Source: Proteobacteria bacterium UBA2363
Lineage (GTDB): Bacteria; Pseudomonadota; Gammaproteobacteria; Xanthomonadales; UBA2363
Direction: 5' to 3'
Assembly: GCA_002344355.1 (NCBI GenBank)
Contig: DDTN01000049.1
Location: 1-41,859 of the forward strand
DNA length: 41,859 nt
Positions 24,630 to 32,777 of the stretch are shown piece by piece; positions within the stretch are counted from its first letter, which is position 1, and each line of letters begins with the position of its first letter. The position numbers and the translations under genes were made by a program. The notes beneath the pieces are model-generated. The model ran no database searches. It was not told the origin of the DNA and worked only from the letters and a program-made list of their open reading frames with translations.

Positions 24630-24642
24630 GCTGCAATGCAGC
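24630..24642. promoter_or_regulatory. Palindrome in the ppa leader
   Basis: GCTGCA (24630-24635), a single central A, then TGCAGC (24637-24642): a perfect 13-base odd palindrome beginning a few bases after the predicted ppa transcription start and ending before its AGG ribosome-binding site. It may be an operator for ppa or for the divergent Ada-AlkA gene, or a 5' stabilising hairpin. Confidence 0.4.
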
Positions 24643-24657
24643 AGCCCAGGAACAACC

Positions 24658-25206
24658 ATGCCCCTCGACCTCGTCCCCTCCGGCAGCGACCTGCCCAACG
24701 ACATCAACGTCATCATCGAGATCCCCAAGGACGCCGACCCGGTCAAGTACGAGGTCGACAAGACCTCGGGCGCGATCTTCGTCGACCGCGTGCTGACCAC
24801 GCCGATGCGCTATCCGTGCAACTACGGCTACGTGCCGCACACCCTGTGCGGCGACGGCGACCCGCTCGACGTGCTGGTGGTGATGCCGGTGCCGCTGATC
24901 CCCGGCTCGGTGATCCGTTGCCGGCCGGTCGGGCTGCTGAAGATGACCGACGAGGCCGGCGAGGACGAGAAGGTCATCGCGGTGCCGATCAGCAAGGTGT
25001 TCCCGGGTTACCGGGAGATCGCCACCGTGCGCGACCTGCCGGAGCTCACGCTCGACCGCATCGCCCACTTCTTCGCCCACTACAAGGACCTGGAGAAGGG
25101 CAAGTGGGTGAAGATCGAGGGCTGGCGCGACGCCGCCGAGGCCAAGCAGGCGGTGCTGGATTCGGTGGCGCGCTTCGAGGCGGCGCCGGAGAAGCCCAAC
25201 TTCTGA
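24658..25206 (+). CDS. ppa: Inorganic pyrophosphatase
   Basis: Soluble family I enzyme that hydrolyses pyrophosphate to two phosphates, pulling biosynthetic reactions forward. 182 residues, typical of the bacterial hexamer. Active-site residues align with E. coli: Lys30 and Glu32 in DPVKYEVDK, Arg44, Tyr56, and the metal-binding Asp66, Asp68 and Asp71 in CGDGDPLDVLV. ATG 24658 has AGGA about 7 bases upstream. The gene is monocistronic: it has its own promoter and is followed by a hairpin before the tRNA. Confidence 0.98.
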   Translation: MPLDLVPSGSDLPNDINVIIEIPKDADPVKYEVDKTSGAIFVDRVLTTPMRYPCNYGYVPHTLCGDGDPLDVLVVMPVPLIPGSVIRCRPVGLLKMTDEAGEDEKVIAVPISKVFPGYREIATVRDLPELTLDRIAHFFAHYKDLEKGKWVKIEGWRDAAEAKQAVLDSVARFEAAPEKPNF

Positions 25207-25211
25207 GCGCG

Positions 25212-25232
25212 CCGCCGGGTGCGCGCCGGCGG
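25212..25232. terminator. Hairpin between ppa and the opposing tRNA-Thr gene
   Basis: CCGCCGG (25212-25218) pairs with CCGGCGG (25226-25232) around a 7-base loop, five bases after the ppa stop and five bases from the tRNA 3' end. It probably terminates transcription from one or both sides. No U-tract is present. Confidence 0.45.
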
Positions 25233-25237
25233 AACGG

Positions 25238-25310
25238 TGCCGCTTGTCCGATTCGAACGGACGACCTACCGCTTACAAGGCGGTTGCTCTACCAGCTGAG
25301 CTAAAGCGGC
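25238..25310 (-). tRNA. tRNA-Thr, anticodon TGT
   Basis: Read on the minus strand, the 73-base gene has a 7-bp acceptor stem (GCCGCTT/AAGCGGC), a D-arm with GCTCAGCTGGTAGAGC, and an anticodon stem ACCGC/GCGGT with loop CTTGTAA. The anticodon TGT is at 25275-25277. The T-arm has stem GTCCG/CGGAC with loop TTCGAAT, and the discriminator base is A. The bases after the discriminator are CCG, so the CCA end is not fully encoded and must be completed by CCA-adding enzyme. It reads Thr codons ACA and probably ACG. Confidence 0.97.
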
Positions 25311-25493
25311 GCGGGCACGCATGGTAGCGCGGGCGTCGCCGATCCGAGACCTGCGGGCGCGGGCCCGGCACGTCCACCTGGCGCTTCCGGTCGGCAATCG
25401 GAGCGTTCGCCTGCCGGGCGGCACCAGCCCAGGCGGTTTTGTCTCGTGTTTTCAACAGCCTGGATGAAGCTGCCTGCCAGGCGCCCGCTTGCC

Positions 25494-25514
25494 TTAAGTT
25501 TTGCTATAACTTAA
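25494..25514 (+). promoter_or_regulatory. Palindromic operator overlapping the Fic-gene -10 element
   Basis: Perfect 7-base inverted arms, TTAAGTT (25494-25500) and AACTTAA (25508-25514), flank a 7-base spacer. An extended -10 (TGCTATAAC, 25502-25510) lies across the centre and right arm. A second, overlapping dyad has arms TTGC (25501-25504) and GCAA (25516-25519). A dimeric repressor bound here would block RNA polymerase. The predicted start near 25517 falls 3 bases before the second Fic ATG, suggesting an almost leaderless mRNA. Confidence 0.6.
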
Positions 25515-25519
25515 TGCAA

Positions 25520-26851
25520 ATGAAGCCCTGGCCGATCGCACCCCAGCTGGACAGGCTGACCTCCCTGCCTCCGGAGCGGCTCGCCGACGTTTTCCGGTAC
25601 AGCGGCGCGCTGGGCGATCGGGACTACCTGCACTGGGAACAGATCCGCCATCGCCGGCCACCGGACGGCCTGTCCACCGACGAATGGTGGCTGGCGTTGA
25701 AGCTCAAGCGGACCGGAAGCCGGCTGGCTTTCCCAACGCTGACCGCCAAGAGTGGCCAGGCCTTGTGCGTGTCACGGCACGGTCGTCTCGACAGCGGCTT
25801 CTCGATCCTCGATCGCTTGATGGCGGGCAGGATGGAGCTGCCGGCATCGGTTCGCAACGAGCACGCACGGGACCGCTACCTGGTCGGGTCGCTGATGGAG
25901 GAGGCGATCCACTCCAGCCTATTCGAAGGCGCCGTCAGCACGCGTGAGGCAGCCAAGGAACTCCTGCGCCAGCAGCGCCGTCCGACCAGTAAGGACGAGC
26001 GGATGATCCTCAACAACTACCGGGCCATGCAGCGCTTGCGCAGCATGGCGGCAGCGCCCCTGCGCGTCGATGATGTCCTGGAGCTGCACCGCATCCTCAC
26101 CGAAGGAACGCTGGAGGATCCGGGACAGGCCGGGCGGATCCAGACCGAGGCCGATCGCCGGGTCGACGTCGTCGATGACCGGATCGGCCGGCTGGTGCAC
26201 CGGCCACCGCCGGCAGCCGAGCTGCCCCTGCGCCTGCAACGCCTGGTCGAGTTCGCCAACGGCGATGATTCCGATGGCGATCAGTTCGTGCACCCGGTCC
26301 TGCGCTCGATCCTGCTGCACTTCCAGCTCGCAAACGATCACCCGTTCGCGGATGGCAACGGCCGGACCGCACGGGCACTGTTCTACTGGTCGATGCTGCG
26401 AAGAGGCTACTGGCTCGCGGAGTTCCTGTCCGTATCGCGGCCCATCTACCGGTCGCGTTCCGCCTACGAGCAGGCGTTCATCGCCGTGGAAAGCGATCCG
26501 CACGACGGCACCTACTTCGTCCTGCAGCAGCTACAGGTCATCGAACAGGCAGTGCAGGAACTCTTCGAGTACGTGGAACGCAAGTCGCGACAGGACGGCG
26601 AGTTGCGCCAGCTGCTGAGCCGCCGTGCCGACGTCAACCATCGGCAGCTCGCGTTGCTGCAGCACGCCTTGAACCATCCACACGCCGAGTACACGCATGA
26701 ATCGCATGGCAACTCGCACCGGGTCTCGACGGTGACCGCGCGCGCCGACCTGCGCGACCTGGTGGCCCGGGGTTGGCTGCGCCCGTCCCGATCCGGAAGG
26801 CGGATCGTCTACCAGCCCGTCGAGGACCTGCCCTCACTGCTGACGGCGTGA
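25520..26851 (+). CDS. Class II Fic-domain AMP-transferase with C-terminal winged helix
   Basis: 443-residue Fic protein. Fic enzymes usually transfer AMP from ATP to a target hydroxyl. The catalytic motif HPFADGNGRTAR starts at His274. The auto-inhibitory helix motif S132-x3-E136-G137 (SSLFEG) lies N-terminal to it, defining class II, in which the Glu blocks ATP binding until relieved. The N-terminus (1-100) resembles the Fic/DOC N-terminal region. The C-terminus (about 370-443) looks like a winged helix-turn-helix (TARADLRDLVARGWLRPSR), so it could bind its own palindromic promoter. ATG 25514 adds Met-Gln; neither start has a ribosome-binding site. Base composition is visibly less G+C-rich than the neighbours, suggesting acquisition. 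No partner antitoxin gene is seen. The target is unknown. Confidence 0.92.
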   Translation: MKPWPIAPQLDRLTSLPPERLADVFRYSGALGDRDYLHWEQIRHRRPPDGLSTDEWWLALKLKRTGSRLAFPTLTAKSGQALCVSRHGRLDSGFSILDRLMAGRMELPASVRNEHARDRYLVGSLMEEAIHSSLFEGAVSTREAAKELLRQQRRPTSKDERMILNNYRAMQRLRSMAAAPLRVDDVLELHRILTEGTLEDPGQAGRIQTEADRRVDVVDDRIGRLVHRPPPAAELPLRLQRLVEFANGDDSDGDQFVHPVLRSILLHFQLANDHPFADGNGRTARALFYWSMLRRGYWLAEFLSVSRPIYRSRSAYEQAFIAVESDPHDGTYFVLQQLQVIEQAVQELFEYVERKSRQDGELRQLLSRRADVNHRQLALLQHALNHPHAEYTHESHGNSHRVSTVTARADLRDLVARGWLRPSRSGRRIVYQPVEDLPSLLTA

Positions 26852-26891
26852 CCGGCGGGCCTCGTGGCTCCGGTGCGGCGGGCGGCCGCGT

Positions 26892-27830
26892 TCAGCCGTC
26901 ATGCAAGCCCAACGCGCGACGAAGGCGCCGACGATGCGCCCCCTCGTCGATGACGGTGACGATCCTGGCATTGTCGGGGCGGCCGCTGCGGCGGCTCCAG
27001 TCGACCACGGTCTGGCCGCGCGCCAGGGCGCCGGCGGTCTCGATGGACACCGGTCGGGTCACCGATTCCAGCACGGCATTCGGCTGCAGCAGCACGGTCA
27101 TGGCCAGCGCATCGGCCGGGGTGAAGCGGCCCGCGCCCTCGCCACGGTGGCGGTCGCGGGTGATCCGGGAGATCGCCCGGTAGAAGCGCGCCGGGACGGT
27201 TTCGCCGGCCAGCCAACGGTCGACCTCGTCGAGGTCCAGGCCGTGCCGCAGCACCAGCTCCCAGTCGACCAGGGTCAGCGACGGTCCGCGCGCGAAGCAC
27301 AGCGCCGCCGCCTCGGCATCGAAGGCGAGGTTGAACTCGGCGGCCAGGTACTCGGTGTTGCCGCGCGCGCCGATCGCCCCGCCCATGCAGGTCCAGCCGG
27401 CCAGGCGGCCGGCCAGGCCGGGGTCCAGGGCCAGCGCCAGCGCGACGTTGGTCAGCGGCCCCAGGGTCAGCAGGTGCAGCTCGCCGGGATGGCGGTGGCT
27501 GGCCTCGATCAGGGCCAGGGCCGCATGCGGCGCGGCGGGCCGCAGGCGCGCCGGCCGCAGGCCGACGTCGCCGAAGCCGTCGCGGCCGTGCCAGTGCGCG
27601 GCATCGTCGGCCTGGCGGGGCAGCAGGGGGCTGTCGGCGCCGGGATGCACCGGCAGCAGGGGCCGGCCGGCCAGCTCGCACAGCTTCAGGGCATTGGCGG
27701 TGCACGCCGGCAGGCCGACGTTGCCGCCGACGATGCCCAGGCCGACCAGCTCGACGTCCGGATCGGCAAACGCCATCAGCAGGGCCAGGGCGTCGTCGAC
27801 GCCCGGGTCGGTGTCGATCCAGAGCTTCAT
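26892..27830 (-). CDS. Nucleoside hydrolase (IU-type fold)
   Basis: Hydrolyses the N-glycosidic bond of ribonucleosides for base salvage. 312 residues, the normal length. The N-terminal calcium-binding signature is IDTDPGVDDA (Asp8, Asp12, Asp13). Further ligand and substrate residues are GNTEYLAAEFN (Asn158, Glu160, Glu165, Asn167) and the catalytic-site Asp240 in TPADALAM. The usual active-site His just before that Asp is not seen; Thr-Pro-Ala precedes it, so base preference cannot be read. It starts at ATG 27830, converges with the Fic gene (40-base gap) and diverges from the channel gene (82-base gap). It could be a pyrimidine- or purine-type enzyme; the gene symbol is left open. Confidence 0.92.
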   Translation of the reverse strand: MKLWIDTDPGVDDALALLMAFADPDVELVGLGIVGGNVGLPACTANALKLCELAGRPLLPVHPGADSPLLPRQADDAAHWHGRDGFGDVGLRPARLRPAAPHAALALIEASHRHPGELHLLTLGPLTNVALALALDPGLAGRLAGWTCMGGAIGARGNTEYLAAEFNLAFDAEAAALCFARGPSLTLVDWELVLRHGLDLDEVDRWLAGETVPARFYRAISRITRDRHRGEGAGRFTPADALAMTVLLQPNAVLESVTRPVSIETAGALARGQTVVDWSRRSGRPDNARIVTVIDEGAHRRRLRRALGLHDG

Positions 27831-27912
27831 GCGCCTCCTCGCCCGCGGCGGGCGATTGTCGCACGGCCGCCAGCCCCTGCCGCGTCCGGGCGTTTCCGGC
27901 TAGCCTGCCGCC

Positions 27913-30900
27913 ATGACTTCGATCGCCACGAGACGCCGCCGGGCCGGCCGGCTGGTTGCGCTGCTGGTCCTGCTGGCGCCGGCCTGGCTGCAGGCCAGCG
28001 AGGTGCCGGCGCCGCTGGCGACCGCCATCGAGGCCGGGCGCGCGGCCCTGTCGGGCGGCGGCATCGACGAGGCGCAGCGACGCAGCGCCGGCGAGCTGCT
28101 GGATGCCGCGGCCAGCTTCGACCGCGAGGCCGACGCCCTGGTCGAACAGGCCGCCCAGGTGCGCGCGGCGGCCGCGAGCGCGGTGCCGGCACCGGTGCTG
28201 CTGTCGCCCGCCGAGCGCGAGCGCAGCCTGGCCGAGTGGACCGCGCGGCTGCCGGCGCGGGCCGACATCGACACGCTGGAACGCCTGCTCGCCCAGGAGC
28301 GGGCTGCCGTCGCCGACCTGCAGGCGCGCATCGAAAACGTGGCCGCCGAACAGTCCGGCGTGCTGGCCCGTCCCGGCCTGGCCGCCGACCTGGTGGTATT
28401 GCGCAGGCGCATCGACGAGACCGCGGTGGCGCCGGCCGCGGGCGCCGAGAACGGCGACGAGGCGGCGGCGCTGGCCGAGGCGCGCCGGCTGCGCCGCGCC
28501 GCCGAGCACCGGCGCCTGCGCGCCGAGCTGGCCCTTCGCCAGGCCGAGCAGGACACCGCGGCCGGCCGTCAGCGCGACCTCGAGGCCAGCCTGCAGTCGC
28601 TGCGCCAGGAACTGGCCCTGCGGACGCCGCGACTCGATCTCCTGTCGCAACGCATCGTCGGGCTCGGCCGCAGCGAACTCGAGGAACTGGCCCGCAGCCA
28701 CGCCGACCGGGCGCTCGAGCGCGAGGCGGCGGGCGGCGCCGCCGCCACCCTGGCTTCGGACAATGCCGCGCTGGCCGGCGAGCTGGTCGAGACCAACGAG
28801 CGGCTGGCGCGCGAGCGCTCGGCGCTGACCGGCTTCCAGCAGGCCCGCGACCGCGTCGCCGCCGCCCTGCGCGACAGCCAGACCCGGCTCGAGCTCGGCG
28901 GCACCAGCGAGGTGGTGGGGCGCTGGCTGTGGCGCGAGCGGCGGGCGCTGGAGCCGCCACGCACCCTGGAGCGGCGCCTCGGCGAGCTGCGCGACCGCGT
29001 CGGAGAACTGCGCCTGCGTCTGCTGCTGCTGGGCGAGCAGCGACGCGAACTGGCCGATGCGGACGCCGCGGTGGCGGCCTTGCGCGAGGGACAGGCGGAG
29101 GCGACCGAGGACGAGGCCGCCGACAACGCCGACGACGAGGACCTGCGCGCCCTGCTGGCCGCCCGCCTGGACCTGGTCGAACGGCTGGAGCCGCTGCTGC
29201 GCCGGCGTATCGAGGTGCTGGGCGACAGCGAGGCGGCGCTGCTGGCGCAGATCGAACGCAGCCGCGCCCTGCAGCAGGTGCTCGACCGCCACCTGCTGTG
29301 GATACGCAGCCACGGGCCGGTCGACCGTGCCTGGCTGGGCCGCGTCGGCGCGGGTCTGGCCGATCTCGTGCGGCCATCGCGGTTCGCCACCAGCGCCCGC
29401 CTGCTGGTTGCCGATGCCAGCGCCCGACCGCTGCGCTGGCTGGCCGTGGGGGCCCTGCTGGCTGCGGCGTTCGCGGCGCGCCGGCTGGCGCGCCGGCGCC
29501 TGCCCGGACTGGCCCAGGCGGTGCGCATGGTGCGCGGCGACCGTTTCGTGCACAGCCTGGTGGCGCTGGCCTGGACCACGGCGGCGGCCGCGGGCTGGGC
29601 CCTGGCCGCCGGCCTCGGCGGCTGGCTGCTGCAGGGCATCGGCAGCGCCGGACGCTACAGCGACTCGCTGGGCCGCGCCCTGGTCGCGCTGGCGCTGCCG
29701 GTACTGACCCTGTCGATGCTGCGCTGGCTGGTCCGCGAGCACGGCGTCGCGCAGGCGCACCTGCGCTGGAGCAGGCAGCGCCTGGGCGCGCTGCGGCGCT
29801 GGCTGCCGACTGCGCAGGCCGTGCTGCTGCCGGCCTGGTTCGTGCTCGCCCTGGCGTTCATGCGCAACCAGGACCTGGCGATCGACGTCCAGGCGCGGCT
29901 GGCGCTGGTGCTGCTGGCCGTGGCCGGCGCCGCCCTGCTCTGGCGCCTGCTGGCGCCGGGCGCGGTCTGGACGCCCCGGGCCGCGGCGGTGGAGCCGTCG
30001 TCCCTGCGTCGTACCGCCCGCGTGCTGATGCCCGCCCTGCTGGTGGCCAGCGCGCTGCTGGCGCTGTCCGGCTACGTGTACACGGCCGCCCTGCTGATGC
30101 GCGCCCAGTTCGCCAGCGTCGGCGTGGTGGTCGCGGTGGCCCTGCTGCATGGCCTGCTCGCGCGCTGGTTCCTGCTGGGCGAACGGCGGCTCGCGCTGCG
30201 CCGCATGGAGGCCCGTCGCGAGGCCGCCGGCGAGGGCGGCGGCGACAGCGAATCCGGGGAGGCTGCCCCGGACCCCGAGCAGGACCTGACCCTGGAGGCG
30301 GTCAACGCCCAGAGTCGGCGCCTGCTGCGGGCGCTCAAGCTCACCCTGCTGGTGCTGGGCCTGGCCTGGACCTGGTCCGACCTGCTGCCGGCGATCGCCC
30401 GGCTCGACCAGGTCGCCCTCTGGCACTTCAGCGAGACCGGCGCCGACGGCGCCCAGGTCCGCCAGGCGGTGACCCTGATGGCCCTGCTGCTCGGACTGGG
30501 CGTGCTGGTGCTGACCCTGGTCGCCGCCCGCAACCTGCCCGGCCTGGTCGAGGTCGGCCTGCAGGCGCGCCCCGGCATCGATGCCGCCTCGCGGTACGCG
30601 ATCACCAGCGTGACCCGCTACGCCGTGGTGATCGCCGGCGTGCTGATCGGGCTGGGCCTGCTCGGCCTGCGCTGGTCGCAGCTGCAGTGGATGGCGGCGG
30701 CCCTGACCGTCGGCCTGGGCTTCGGCCTTCAGGAGATCTTCGCGAACTTCGTGTCCGGCCTGATCCTGCTGTTCGAGCGGCCGTTCCGCGTCGGCGACGT
30801 GATCACGGTCGGCGAGCTGTCCGGCACGGTGACCCGCATCCGTACCCGCGCCACCACGATCCTCGACTTCGACAACAAGGAGATCGTGATCCCGAACAAG

Positions 30901-31302
30901 GCCTTCATCACCGACCGTCTGATCAACTGGACGCTCAGCGACAGCACCACCCGGGTCACCCTCAAGGTCGGGGTCGCCTACGGCAGTCCGGTCGAGAAGG
31001 TCCATGCCCTGCTGCTGCAGGCGGCCCGCGAGCACCCGCGGGTACTCGCCGAGCCGGCCCCGCGGACCTGGTTCATGGCCTTCGGCGCCTCGTCGCTGGA
31101 CTTCGAGCTGCGCGTCTTCGTCGCCACCCTGGGCGACCGGCTGGTGGTGATGAACGAGCTCAACGGCCGCATCGCCAGCCTGTTCCAGGCGCAGGGCATC
31201 GAGATCGCCTTCCCGCAGCTCGACCTGCATGTCCGCGACGTCGCCACCGTGCCGGGGTGGCCGGCCGCGGGCGACGCGCCGCCGGGGCCGGCGCCGGCCT
31301 GA
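27913..31302 (+). CDS. Large mechanosensitive channel of the MscK/MscM (MscS superfamily) type
   Basis: 1129-residue inner-membrane channel that opens under membrane tension to release solutes on hypo-osmotic shock. A signal peptide (WLQASEVPAP region) is followed by a long periplasmic coiled-coil domain (about 30-480, rich in Ala, Arg, Glu and Leu). About eight membrane helices lie between 500 and 880, and the MscS core is at about 890-1115. The core shows the pore-helix pattern AALTVGLGFGLQEIFANFVSG, lacking few family positions, then LLFERPFRVGDVI, the beta domain with VTRIRTRATTILDFDN, and IPNKAFI. The length matches E. coli MscK (1120) and MscM (1107). An acidic insert (ESGEAAPDPEQD) lies between two late helices. 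No strong ribosome-binding site precedes ATG 27913. Confidence 0.93.
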   Translation: MTSIATRRRRAGRLVALLVLLAPAWLQASEVPAPLATAIEAGRAALSGGGIDEAQRRSAGELLDAAASFDREADALVEQAAQVRAAAASAVPAPVLLSPAERERSLAEWTARLPARADIDTLERLLAQERAAVADLQARIENVAAEQSGVLARPGLAADLVVLRRRIDETAVAPAAGAENGDEAAALAEARRLRRAAEHRRLRAELALRQAEQDTAAGRQRDLEASLQSLRQELALRTPRLDLLSQRIVGLGRSELEELARSHADRALEREAAGGAAATLASDNAALAGELVETNERLARERSALTGFQQARDRVAAALRDSQTRLELGGTSEVVGRWLWRERRALEPPRTLERRLGELRDRVGELRLRLLLLGEQRRELADADAAVAALREGQAEATEDEAADNADDEDLRALLAARLDLVERLEPLLRRRIEVLGDSEAALLAQIERSRALQQVLDRHLLWIRSHGPVDRAWLGRVGAGLADLVRPSRFATSARLLVADASARPLRWLAVGALLAAAFAARRLARRRLPGLAQAVRMVRGDRFVHSLVALAWTTAAAAGWALAAGLGGWLLQGIGSAGRYSDSLGRALVALALPVLTLSMLRWLVREHGVAQAHLRWSRQRLGALRRWLPTAQAVLLPAWFVLALAFMRNQDLAIDVQARLALVLLAVAGAALLWRLLAPGAVWTPRAAAVEPSSLRRTARVLMPALLVASALLALSGYVYTAALLMRAQFASVGVVVAVALLHGLLARWFLLGERRLALRRMEARREAAGEGGGDSESGEAAPDPEQDLTLEAVNAQSRRLLRALKLTLLVLGLAWTWSDLLPAIARLDQVALWHFSETGADGAQVRQAVTLMALLLGLGVLVLTLVAARNLPGLVEVGLQARPGIDAASRYAITSVTRYAVVIAGVLIGLGLLGLRWSQLQWMAAALTVGLGFGLQEIFANFVSGLILLFERPFRVGDVITVGELSGTVTRIRTRATTILDFDNKEIVIPNKAFITDRLINWTLSDSTTRVTLKVGVAYGSPVEKVHALLLQAAREHPRVLAEPAPRTWFMAFGASSLDFELRVFVATLGDRLVVMNELNGRIASLFQAQGIEIAFPQLDLHVRDVATVPGWPAAGDAPPGPAPA

Positions 31303-31434
31303 TCCGGCCAGCGGCCGCCGGCGACGGCCGGGGACCCGGATGCCCAGCGGGCCGGCAGGACCTCCGGCCCTCGACCGTCCGGGGATTACCGGCTAAGTTC
31401 CGCGGCCCGGCACCCGCCCTGCACGACCGGAACA

Positions 31435-32742
31435 ATGAACCGCGTTCCTCTTGGCACACTGGCCGCGGCTGCGCTGCTGGCCCTCGCCCTGCTCCTGGCC
31501 GCCCTGGCCTGGGCCCTGCCGATGATGCTCTGGGACCACCTCGACCTGGTGCCGATGCTGGCCGCCGGAACGCCCGGCGCCCTGGCGGATGCCGGGTTCT
31601 GGGCGATCCACGGCGGCCACCTGCACAGCGCGGCCTATGCCGTCCTGCTGGTCACCAGCCGGCTCGCCGACGGCGCGCCCTGGCCGGACGTGCTGGCCAG
31701 CTGGCTGCTGCTGGTCCTGACCGCGGCGGTGGTGGTCGGCTGCGGGCTCAGGCGCTTCGGCCGCGCGCCTGACGCCCCGCTGTACCTGGCGGCGGTGGTC
31801 GTCCTGGTGCTGCATCCGGGCCATCTGGCCAACCTGCAATGGGGCTGGCAGGTCGCCGTGTTCCTGTGCCTTGCCGGCGTCGTGCTGGCGCTGCGGCTGC
31901 TGACCGCGCCGGCGCCGACCGCCGCCGGCAACGCCCTGGCGCTGGCGGCGGCCGCGGTGGCCCTGCTCAGCTTCGCCACCGCCCTGGCGCTGCCGGCCAC
32001 GGCGGCGCTGGTGCTGGCCCTGCGCCGCGACCTTCCGCCGCGTCGGCGGCTGGCGCTGCTGCTGCCGTGGCTGCTGCTCGGTGCCGGCGCCCTGGCGATG
32101 GCCTGGCGGGGCGGCACCGGCGGCGCGCCGGCGGCGCCCGTCGAGCTGGCGCACTACGTGCTCAACTTCCTGGGCGGCGCGCTGGCCCGGTTCGCCACCG
32201 ACCTGGCGCCGTTGCTGGCGGCGATCTCGCTGCCGGTGGCCGCGGCCGCCTGGCTGCGCCACCCGGATCCGGCGGCGGCGCGGTTCTGGTCGGGCCTGCT
32301 GCTGTTCGGGCTGGGCTGCGCGCTGCTGACCGCCCTGGGCCGGACCGGCGCCTACGGCCCGGAGCAGGCCTTCGCGACCCGCTACGTGAGTTTCTCCACC
32401 CTGTACTGGCTGGGCCTGGTCGGCCTGCTCGCCACGTCCCGGAGCGCCGCCGGCGGCGGCACGGTGCAGGCGCGCTGGCATCGCGCGGGCGTCGCCGGCC
32501 TGGTCGTACTGGCCCTGGCCACCGGCGGCCACGTCGCCCGCAAGGCGGCGCGCCTGCACGAGACGACCAGCCTGACCGCCGAGCGGATCCGGCAGGACTG
32601 GCCGGAGGTCGATCAGGCGCTGCTCGCCGACATCTATTTCGGGCAGGCCGAGGTCGCGCGCGAGCGCCTGGCCGTACTGGCATGGATGGGCTGGCCGCCG
32701 TTCGCGGCGGCCGCCGATCGGGACAGCCGGCAGCAACCCTGA
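31435..32742 (+). CDS. Polytopic membrane protein of unknown function
   Basis: 435-residue integral membrane protein with about nine or ten predicted helices. I do not recognise the family. The first periplasmic loop carries charged and aromatic residues (MLWDHLDLVPML, then AIHGGHLHSAAY) at the position where membrane-embedded glycosyltransferases of the GT-C type have catalytic acids. A later loop has TYGxxQA-like GPEQAFATRYVSFSTLYW, reminiscent of predicted polysaccharide or lipid-modifying membrane proteins. A soluble tail of about 60 residues ends the protein. It follows the channel gene by 132 bases and converges on recG. The GT-C resemblance is weak inference; no function is assigned. 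Confidence 0.75.
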   Translation: MNRVPLGTLAAAALLALALLLAALAWALPMMLWDHLDLVPMLAAGTPGALADAGFWAIHGGHLHSAAYAVLLVTSRLADGAPWPDVLASWLLLVLTAAVVVGCGLRRFGRAPDAPLYLAAVVVLVLHPGHLANLQWGWQVAVFLCLAGVVLALRLLTAPAPTAAGNALALAAAAVALLSFATALALPATAALVLALRRDLPPRRRLALLLPWLLLGAGALAMAWRGGTGGAPAAPVELAHYVLNFLGGALARFATDLAPLLAAISLPVAAAAWLRHPDPAAARFWSGLLLFGLGCALLTALGRTGAYGPEQAFATRYVSFSTLYWLGLVGLLATSRSAAGGGTVQARWHRAGVAGLVVLALATGGHVARKAARLHETTSLTAERIRQDWPEVDQALLADIYFGQAEVARERLAVLAWMGWPPFAAAADRDSRQQP

Positions 32743-32777
32743 CGACGGCCGCGGCGGCGCCGGGACGCCGGGCCGGA

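Noticed and set aside
25238..25310. tRNA-Thr as an attachment site of an integrated element
   Set aside because: No integrase gene and no repeat of the tRNA 3' end are visible within the window.
25439..25519. Upstream TTG start for the Fic protein
   Set aside because: It would place the extended -10 and palindrome inside the coding sequence and add 27 residues unrelated to Fic proteins.
30729..30965. Short minus-strand frame within the channel gene
   Set aside because: It lies wholly inside the conserved MscS core on the opposite strand, with no independent signals.
26899..31230. 1443-codon minus-strand frame opposite the mechanosensitive channel gene
   Set aside because: The Gln/Ala/Arg/Gly-rich translation has no domains; it is typical shadow coding in very G+C-rich DNA.
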